A stretch of 8,615 nt of DNA from Beijerinckiaceae bacterium (GTDB lineage Bacteria; Pseudomonadota; Alphaproteobacteria; Rhizobiales; Beijerinckiaceae): contig CANHAW010000066.1 of NCBI GenBank assembly GCA_947458675.1, forward strand, positions 1 to 8,615, in the 5' to 3' direction. Under the pieces are notes generated by a model. It worked only from the letters and a program-made list of their open reading frames with translations. It had not been told where the DNA came from and made no database searches. Numbering within the stretch: the stretch's first letter is position 1; each line of letters starts with the position of its first letter. This document shows, piece after piece, positions 4,938 to 8,615 of this stretch. Both the position numbers and the translations under genes were made by a program.

Positions 4938-6726
4938 TTTTCTTCACCCTCGAAAGATCGTGGAGATGAGCGGCGGGACGCCGCGAAACAATGTCGATAT
5001 GCGCCGTGCTTTTCGGCTGTGCCTGGCGGCAATCGCGCGGCAGACGCACGCTGACGCATGTGCCCTGCCCCGGCGCGCTTTCAATCGACATGGAACCGCC
5101 ATGCAGAGCAACAAGACCCTTGACGACCGACAGGCCGAGCCCGGTTCCATCATGCGCGCGATCATAGGTCGATTGCGACTGGAAGAAGGGGTCGCCAAGG
5201 CGTGGCAGATCAATATCGAAAATGCCGATCCCCGTATCGGTGACACAGAATGTGACATGATCGCCCTCGCTGCGCAGAGCCAATGCGACACAGCCACCCT
5301 CGGGCGTGAATTTGATCGCATTTGACAGGAGATTGATCAGAATCTGGCGGCAGGCGCGCGGATCGGCGACAATCTCGCCTGTCTGAGAGAGAACAAAATC
5401 GCGAATGATCTCGACTTCGGCTTTCTGCGCCTTGAGGCGGAGAATGTCGCAGCAACCATTCATCAGCGCCTGCAGATCAAAACATTCGGGCAGGATCTGA
5501 AAGGAACCTGCCTCGATTTTCGACATGTCGAGAATGGAATTGACGACAGACAGAAGGTGCTGGCCTGAAGCATTGATGATCTGCGCATATTCGCGCTTCT
5601 GCATCTCATCTTGGGGCGTATTCTGTGTGCTCAGAACTTCCGAAAAGCCGATAATGGCATTGAGCGGCGTGCGCAGCTCATGGCTGACATTGGCGATCAA
5701 CCGATCCTTCCAGTCGCGATCGGCGCGATTGGCTGCTTTGTTGGCTGCAACAATGTCTTGCGCTTCGATCAATTCGCTCACATCGCGCACCAGAGCGATG
5801 ACTTCGGCATCTCCTTGCCCGGAAGCTGCTGCGCGCAATTCAATATAGCGAAAAACCGGTTCGGCAAATTGACCGCGCGGGCTCTCAATATCGCCGGCAT
5901 GAATACGCAAGCGCACAAGAGAGATTCTTTGGCCCGTGGCAGCATCCGACATGGCTTTGAGAAAGGCTGGACGATCGGCAATCTGGGTGCGCTCGAAAAA
6001 TCCGCGCCCGCTGATCTCGCGCAAATGCAGGCCAAGCCTCTCCTGGCAATTCTCGCTTGCTGACACCAGCGCGCCGGTGCGGGTGAAACGCAAAGCAACG
6101 TCGCCGATCAGCGAGGCAAGCCTGTCATGCCGTGCGCTTTGGGCGCGCGCCTCGTTCCATGCCGCTTCGCGCTGATCGCGAAAGGCAAGCCCAAGCCCGC
6201 CCGCATAAGCAAAGCCTGCCAGAGCCAATGCGGCATCAATCCCTTGCGCAGATACGTCGGGCAAAAAATCCGCCATTTGCAGAAGGCCCATGGCGGCGGC
6301 CAAAACGACAGCGGCTGCAATGGCTGCGCGCAGGCGCAACCGGCAATGGCCCATGGCAGCCTCGAATGGCATGAGGGCCAGCCAGATAGCCACGGCAAAT
6401 CCTGCGCCCACGCCCAAAGACAAAGACAGCGCAAGTCCGCCATGGGCAGCAACGCAAATCATATGCGCTTCATCGATCTCGCCGCGACGGGCAACGAGGA
6501 CAATGGCAAGAAGCGGCAGGATGGCGCAGGCAAAAGCCAAAGATTGCCAGAGCAACGGCGCACCATACAAAACCAGCAGAAGCGGCGCGGCGGCGGCGGC
6601 CACAAGCGGCATGACAATGTGCAGACGCATGAAAGCCAGATGACGCGCAAATTCCGGCGCATGGGCGCGCGCATTCTCATGCACGAGACCTGCGAGACTG
6701 GCTGAAATGCCGGACAACAAATGCAC
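4930..6726 (-). CDS. divJ: DivJ-like membrane sensor histidine kinase (PAS, HisKA, HATPase)
   Basis: Using the GTG start at 6726 the protein has 598 residues. About six hydrophobic segments lie between residues 34 and 182, followed by a PAS-like region at about 205-318 ending in ALVRDVSE. The HisKA helix has the phospho-acceptor in NVSHELRTPLNAIIGFSEVL (His349). The ATPase domain shows the N box LLSNAIKFTPEGG (Asn469), the D box DTGIGI (Asp497), an FF pair at 514-515 and the G box GTGLGL (527-532). The membrane region, with SLAGLVHENARAHAPEFARH just before the first helix, fits the DivJ group of the PleC/DivJ/PdhS kinases, which in Caulobacter and rhizobia act on the response regulator DivK to set cell polarity and cell-cycle progress through CtrA. 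GTG 6726 was chosen because AAGGTGG lies 5 nt upstream and the protein then begins close to the conserved region; the frame is open to 6972, including an ATG at 6804 without a ribosome binding site. No response regulator is encoded nearby. PleC or PdhS-type assignment is the alternative. Confidence 0.85.
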   Translation of the reverse strand: MHLLSGISASLAGLVHENARAHAPEFARHLAFMRLHIVMPLVAAAAAPLLLVLYGAPLLWQSLAFACAILPLLAIVLVARRGEIDEAHMICVAAHGGLALSLSLGVGAGFAVAIWLALMPFEAAMGHCRLRLRAAIAAAVVLAAAMGLLQMADFLPDVSAQGIDAALALAGFAYAGGLGLAFRDQREAAWNEARAQSARHDRLASLIGDVALRFTRTGALVSASENCQERLGLHLREISGRGFFERTQIADRPAFLKAMSDAATGQRISLVRLRIHAGDIESPRGQFAEPVFRYIELRAAASGQGDAEVIALVRDVSELIEAQDIVAANKAANRADRDWKDRLIANVSHELRTPLNAIIGFSEVLSTQNTPQDEMQKREYAQIINASGQHLLSVVNSILDMSKIEAGSFQILPECFDLQALMNGCCDILRLKAQKAEVEIIRDFVLSQTGEIVADPRACRQILINLLSNAIKFTPEGGCVALALRSEGDHVTFCVTDTGIGIFDIDLPRLGDPFFQSQSTYDRAHDGTGLGLSVVKGLVALHGGSMSIESAPGQGTCVSVRLPRDCRQAQPKSTAHIDIVSRRPAAHLHDLSRVKKIA

Positions 6727-6731
6727 GAATG

Positions 6732-6738
6732 CCACCTT
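6732..6738 (-). promoter_or_regulatory. Shine-Dalgarno deciding the GTG start of the kinase gene
   Basis: AAGGTGG on the minus strand is followed by CATTC and then the GTG at 6726. It is one base from AAGGAGG with 5-nt spacing and is the best ribosome binding site near any start codon of this frame. It argues that the open extension up to 6972 is not translated. Confidence 0.7.
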
Positions 6739-6741
6739 GTG

Positions 6742-6764
6742 TGGAGGCGGACATTCCGCCACCA
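6742..6764 (-). promoter_or_regulatory. Leader hairpin just upstream of the kinase Shine-Dalgarno
   Basis: In the minus-strand transcript GGCGGA-ATG-TCCGCC (6760-6746) forms a 6-bp stem, extended after one T-T mismatch by TGG/CCA (6764-6762 with 44-42 of the same hundred). The CCA strand and the next C can instead pair with GTGG of the Shine-Dalgarno, so the two folds compete. This could tune kinase translation; no ligand or factor is suggested by the sequence. Confidence 0.35.
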
Positions 6765-6878
6765 GCCAAGCTTCGCAGCAGGGCCTTAAGTGAGTGCTAA
6801 ACATGATGCGCAAGAGCAGGTGCAAATTGGCAAAAACGCACCCTTGCAGGCAAAGCAGCGGCGAATTCGCGCAATATG

Positions 6879-6895
6879 GTTGAGACTTTCTCAAC
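6879..6895. promoter_or_regulatory. 17-bp perfect inverted repeat, operator-like
   Basis: GTTGAGA-CTT-TCTCAAC has two perfect 7-bp arms with a 3-bp spacer. It lies 153 bp upstream of the kinase start and about 95 bp upstream of the DUF5330 -35 box, placed to affect either gene. Length, end triplets and 12 of 17 positions agree with the palindrome at 2730-2746. As RNA it would be a short hairpin without a T-run, so a protein-binding site is the better reading. Confidence 0.45.
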
Positions 6896-6990
6896 GCATG
6901 GATTTGCCCCTCTTGCTGAATGAAAAAGTCTTTCGCGCCTGACGTGGTGAACCAATCGTCAATGCGCGCCAAACGATCGGCGTCAGCCGT

Positions 6991-7020
6991 TTGACAGGGG
7001 CCTGTTCGATTGCCTTTAGA
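6991..7020 (+). promoter_or_regulatory. Candidate housekeeping-sigma promoter for DUF5330-sufE
   Basis: A perfect TTGACA lies at 6991-6996. At 18-bp spacing there is TTTAGA (7015-7020, 3 of 6 to TATAAT). Transcription would start near 7027 and give a leader of about 40 nt before the ATG at 7066. The -35 is strong and the -10 weak, as is common in alphaproteobacteria. Confidence 0.45.
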
Positions 7021-7065
7021 TTTGTCTGTGGAAAGTCCAGCCGGTCTTTTCCGCGGGGTTGGCCG

Positions 7066-7389
7066 ATGTTCTTTGTCCTGCGTTGCCTGTTCTGGCTTGG
7101 AATTGTTTTCGCTGCCCTGCCCTGGGATGGCGTGAGCCTGCGCACGGATTTGGCTGAACAGGCATCAAAGACAAGCAAGGCGGCGCTGGATGAAGTCCAA
7201 TTGTTCTGCCTGAAAGATCCCGCCGCTTGCGCAAACCATGCGGCAAGCCTGTCGAAATTTCTCGAAAATGCGCCTGCAGCCTCGCAAAACACGCTGGAGC
7301 CGGCAGATCTGCGCCCCATCTGGCGCGGACATTCCATGCCCGAGAGCCGTCAGGGCGCCGTGCCTTTGCCGCCGCGTCGCCCAGGCTAG
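7066..7389 (+). CDS. DUF5330 family small exported or membrane-anchored protein
   Basis: A 107-residue protein starting MFFVLRCLFWLGIVFAALPW, a short hydrophobic N-terminus that acts as signal or anchor. It is followed by a segment with two cysteines in FCLKDPAAC (C48 and C55) and the motif TLEPADLRPIWRG at about 76-88. This plan matches the short DUF5330 proteins of Hyphomicrobiales; their function is not known. With export, C48 and C55 could form a disulfide. The ATG at 7066 is chosen because translation from the upstream in-frame TTG at 6991 would begin inside the -35 box. The preceding GGGG is only a weak ribosome binding site. The tail is Pro/Arg-rich. The gene precedes sufE in the same direction with a 54-bp gap that contains an inverted repeat. 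Confidence 0.8.
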   Translation: MFFVLRCLFWLGIVFAALPWDGVSLRTDLAEQASKTSKAALDEVQLFCLKDPAACANHAASLSKFLENAPAASQNTLEPADLRPIWRGHSMPESRQGAVPLPPRRPG

Positions 7390-7391
7390 AC

Positions 7392-7415
7392 TGGCGCAAC
7401 GGTAGCTTTGCGCCA
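7392..7415 (+). promoter_or_regulatory. Perfect 8-bp-arm inverted repeat between DUF5330 and sufE
   Basis: TGGCGCAA and TTGCGCCA flank an 8-nt spacer, starting 3 nt after the DUF5330 stop. There is no T-run after it, so intrinsic termination is unlikely to be efficient. TATAAG (5 of 6 to a -10 box) follows at 7416-7421. The repeat would cover the -35 region of a sufE-proximal promoter that itself has no good -35 sequence. It may be an operator, an attenuating or RNA-stabilising hairpin, or an activator site. Confidence 0.45.
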
Positions 7416-7443
7416 TATAAGGCACATGACGGGATCAGGGCTC

Positions 7444-7872
7444 ATGGCTGCAACAATCGACGACATCATTGAAAACTTCGAACTGCTCGACGACTGGGAC
7501 GATCGCTATCGCTATCTCATCGAGCTTGGGCGCGAGCTGGCACCCCTGCCCGAAGATGCGCATAGCGAAGACAATAAAGTGCGCGGCTGCGCCAGTCAGG
7601 TCTGGGTTGAAACGCAGGTGAGCCGCGATGCGGGCGAGCCCGTGTTGACCTTTCGCGGCGACAGCGATGCCCATATCGTGCGCGGCCTCGTCTATCTCAT
7701 TCTGACGCTTTATTCGGGCCGCAATGCGCGCAACATTCTGGAAACCGATGCGCAGGATCTTTTCAAGCGACTGGGCCTCGATGCGCATTTGACGCCGCAA
7801 AGATCGAATGGCGTGCGCTCCATGGTGGAGCGCATCAAGAATGACGCGCGCAACGCGCTCGCCGCCACCTAG
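7444..7872 (+). CDS. sufE: SufE, cysteine desulfurase sulfur acceptor
   Basis: A 142-residue protein, full length for SufE. It starts with IDDIIENFELLDDWDDRYRY and a following LIELGRELAPLP. The acceptor cysteine lies in VRGCASQVW (C49), and the C-terminal block is TPQRSNGVRSMVERIK with the conserved Arg120. In this family SufE takes persulfide sulfur from SufS on its cysteine and hands it to the SufBCD scaffold for Fe-S cluster assembly in the cytoplasm. The ATG at 7444 fits family N-termini and has CAGGG just upstream. The ATG at 7426, preceded by AAGG, would add six residues and cannot be excluded. No sufS or sufBCD gene is in the window, so sufE is uncoupled from the main operon here. It follows DUF5330 and shares a CTAG stop overlap with the convergent DUF6456 gene. 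Confidence 0.95.
   Translation: MAATIDDIIENFELLDDWDDRYRYLIELGRELAPLPEDAHSEDNKVRGCASQVWVETQVSRDAGEPVLTFRGDSDAHIVRGLVYLILTLYSGRNARNILETDAQDLFKRLGLDAHLTPQRSNGVRSMVERIKNDARNALAAT
7869..7872. other. Shared CTAG palindrome carrying two convergent stop codons
   Basis: The four bases CTAG serve as TAG for sufE on the plus strand (7870-7872) and TAG for the DUF6456 gene on the minus strand (7871-7869). The two coding regions therefore overlap tail to tail by 4 bp with no terminator between them. Confidence 0.9.
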
Positions 7873-8615
7873 AGAATCGCCGGTCGAAAATCCTGCGTGC
7901 CCCAATGGCGCAGGGGCGCAGGCGCCCCCGCCTGCTCCCGCTTCATGCCGTAATGGCGGGCCAGTCGCGCCAGCGCCAGATCGAGCACAATGCGCGCCGA
8001 GCGGCGCGGCCATTGCCGCTCGCTCTCGATGGTCTCGAGCCCTTTCAGAAATCCGCAGACATCCAGCAGCAGGCCGGAAAACTCCGGCCCGACCGCCTGC
8101 ATGGCTTTTTCGACGCGCTGACGCGCAGCCAAAGCCATATCGGATAAAGACAGGCCCGGCGCCTGCCCGCCCCGGCCCTCGCCCGGCACACCATCCCAGC
8201 GCGAGGTGACGCGCGGCAAAGCCTGGGCGCGCTCGAGATCGCGGCGCAGGCGCTCGCCCGCTTCAAAATGCTCAGCTGAAATCAGCGCCTCGCCATTGCG
8301 CCCCCGGCGGCGCGCAAGCCAGGCCAGCGGGCTCTCAGCATCGTCGCTCACAAGCAAAGCCCCGCCCGCCTCGGGCGCCTGTCGCCTGTCGAGATCGCCA
8401 TGAAAAACCCGCGCCGGCTCGAGACCCGAAGCGCCCTGCACCAGAGCGGCGCGCGCCCGCCCGGCCTCATTGAGAACAAGCCGCGGCCGGCCCGAGCGAC
8501 CCGCAGGCTGCCATTCGGCAAAGCCCGCCTCCAGCAGCGCCTCACCCGCCTCCATGGTGAAACAGCCGGTCTCAACCGACACATTGCGGCGGCGCGCCAC
8601 CGCCCGCAATTCTCC
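7869..8615 (-). CDS. DUF6456 domain protein, 5' end beyond the window
   Basis: The frame is open to the right edge (two codons, GE, precede a TTG at 8609), so the 248 visible residues probably lack the true N-terminus. The first ~55 residues (EAGEALLEAGFAEWQ, then RPRLVLNEAGRA) resemble a winged-helix-like segment. The DUF6456 core follows at about 90-222 of the TTG-numbered form: ESPLAWLARRRGRNGEALIS, FEAGERLRRDLERAQALPRVTSRW, ALAARQRVEKAMQAVGPEFSGLLLDVCGFLKGLE and WPRRSARIVLDLALARLARHYG. The C-terminal helices look like a DNA-binding fold, and a transcriptional or nucleoid role is plausible but unproven. The family is common in alphaproteobacteria. This gene is noticeably richer in GC at third positions than the others in the window. 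It converges on sufE. Confidence 0.85.
   Translation of the reverse strand, partial: GELRAVARRRNVSVETGCFTMEAGEALLEAGFAEWQPAGRSGRPRLVLNEAGRARAALVQGASGLEPARVFHGDLDRRQAPEAGGALLVSDDAESPLAWLARRRGRNGEALISAEHFEAGERLRRDLERAQALPRVTSRWDGVPGEGRGGQAPGLSLSDMALAARQRVEKAMQAVGPEFSGLLLDVCGFLKGLETIESERQWPRRSARIVLDLALARLARHYGMKREQAGAPAPLRHWGTQDFRPAIL

Larger units (their letters stand above)
6727..7065. promoter_or_regulatory. Divergent intergenic region (divJ-like kinase / DUF5330-sufE)
   Basis: This stretch of 339 bp lies between the two chosen start codons and holds no gene I can support. From left to right it contains the kinase Shine-Dalgarno and a leader hairpin, about 100 bp without recognisable signal, a perfect 7-bp-arm inverted repeat at 6879-6895, and a TTGACA promoter element at 6991 directed at DUF5330. 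A 15-codon frame at 6876-6923 lacks a ribosome binding site. No convincing -35/-10 pair for the kinase was found on the minus strand. Confidence 0.6.

Noticed and set aside
6127..6705. 192-codon plus-strand frame opposite the kinase membrane region
   Set aside because: It is antisense to clear transmembrane coding sequence, and its Gln/Arg/His-rich composition is what antisense of hydrophobic codons gives.
6876..6923. 15-codon frame beginning ATGGTTGAG in the divergent spacer
   Set aside because: It has no ribosome binding site and overlaps the dyad; it is not needed to explain anything.
6727..6972. N-terminal extension of the kinase frame, including an ATG at 6804
   Set aside because: There is no Shine-Dalgarno at 6804 or 6972, the extra residues do not look like the family, and a strong AAGGTGG sits before the GTG at 6726.
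1..8615. Mobile element, prophage, CRISPR, toxin-antitoxin or defence island
   Set aside because: No transposase, integrase, terminal repeats, spacer array or nuclease/toxin motif was seen; the gene content is typical core alphaproteobacterial.

Overview
The window looks like a chromosomal housekeeping segment from an alphaproteobacterium, most likely of the order Hyphomicrobiales (Rhizobiales). It is fairly GC-rich. It encodes a DivJ-type cell-cycle sensor kinase together with families found mainly in alphaproteobacteria: DUF1491, DUF2336, DUF5330, DUF6456 and the short membrane-anchored DUF1214 and DUF1254 proteins. I see no IS element, CRISPR array, tRNA, rRNA, phage gene or integration scar. 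Family names come from recognising the protein sequences; no database search was run.

Layout. (1) 1-2438, plus strand: the C-terminal transpeptidase part of a class A penicillin-binding protein, then a DUF1214 and a DUF1254 protein, packed with a 1-nt gap and a 4-nt overlap. This is an envelope operon whose 5' end lies outside the window. (2) 2448-2630, minus: a 60-residue, very basic protein of unknown function. (3) 2780-3934, plus: a DUF2336 protein, divergent from the small gene across a 149-bp region that holds a tandem repeat and a 17-bp palindrome. (4) 6726-3925, minus: a translationally coupled operon of a DivJ-like histidine kinase, a membrane protein with a peptidoglycan-binding domain, and a DUF1491 protein. 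(5) 7066-7872, plus: a small exported DUF5330 protein and SufE, divergent from the kinase across about 340 bp. (6) 8615-7869, minus: a DUF6456 protein truncated by the window edge.

Two themes join the genes. Several act at the cell envelope: PBP transpeptidase, PG-binding protein, the DUF1214/DUF1254 pair and DUF5330. One operon couples that theme to cell-cycle and polarity signalling through the DivJ-like kinase. SufE, which passes sulfur to the Fe-S cluster machinery, sits apart from any visible suf operon.

The most noteworthy non-coding signals are two similar 17-bp palindromes, one in each divergent intergenic region; an 8-bp-arm inverted repeat just before sufE; a small hairpin at the Shine-Dalgarno of the kinase gene; and convergent gene pairs whose two stop codons lie inside a shared palindrome. 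I found no clear new defence or mobile system here. The best candidates for something undescribed are the shared 17-bp operator-like motif and the coupled DUF1214/DUF1254 envelope pair behind the PBP.
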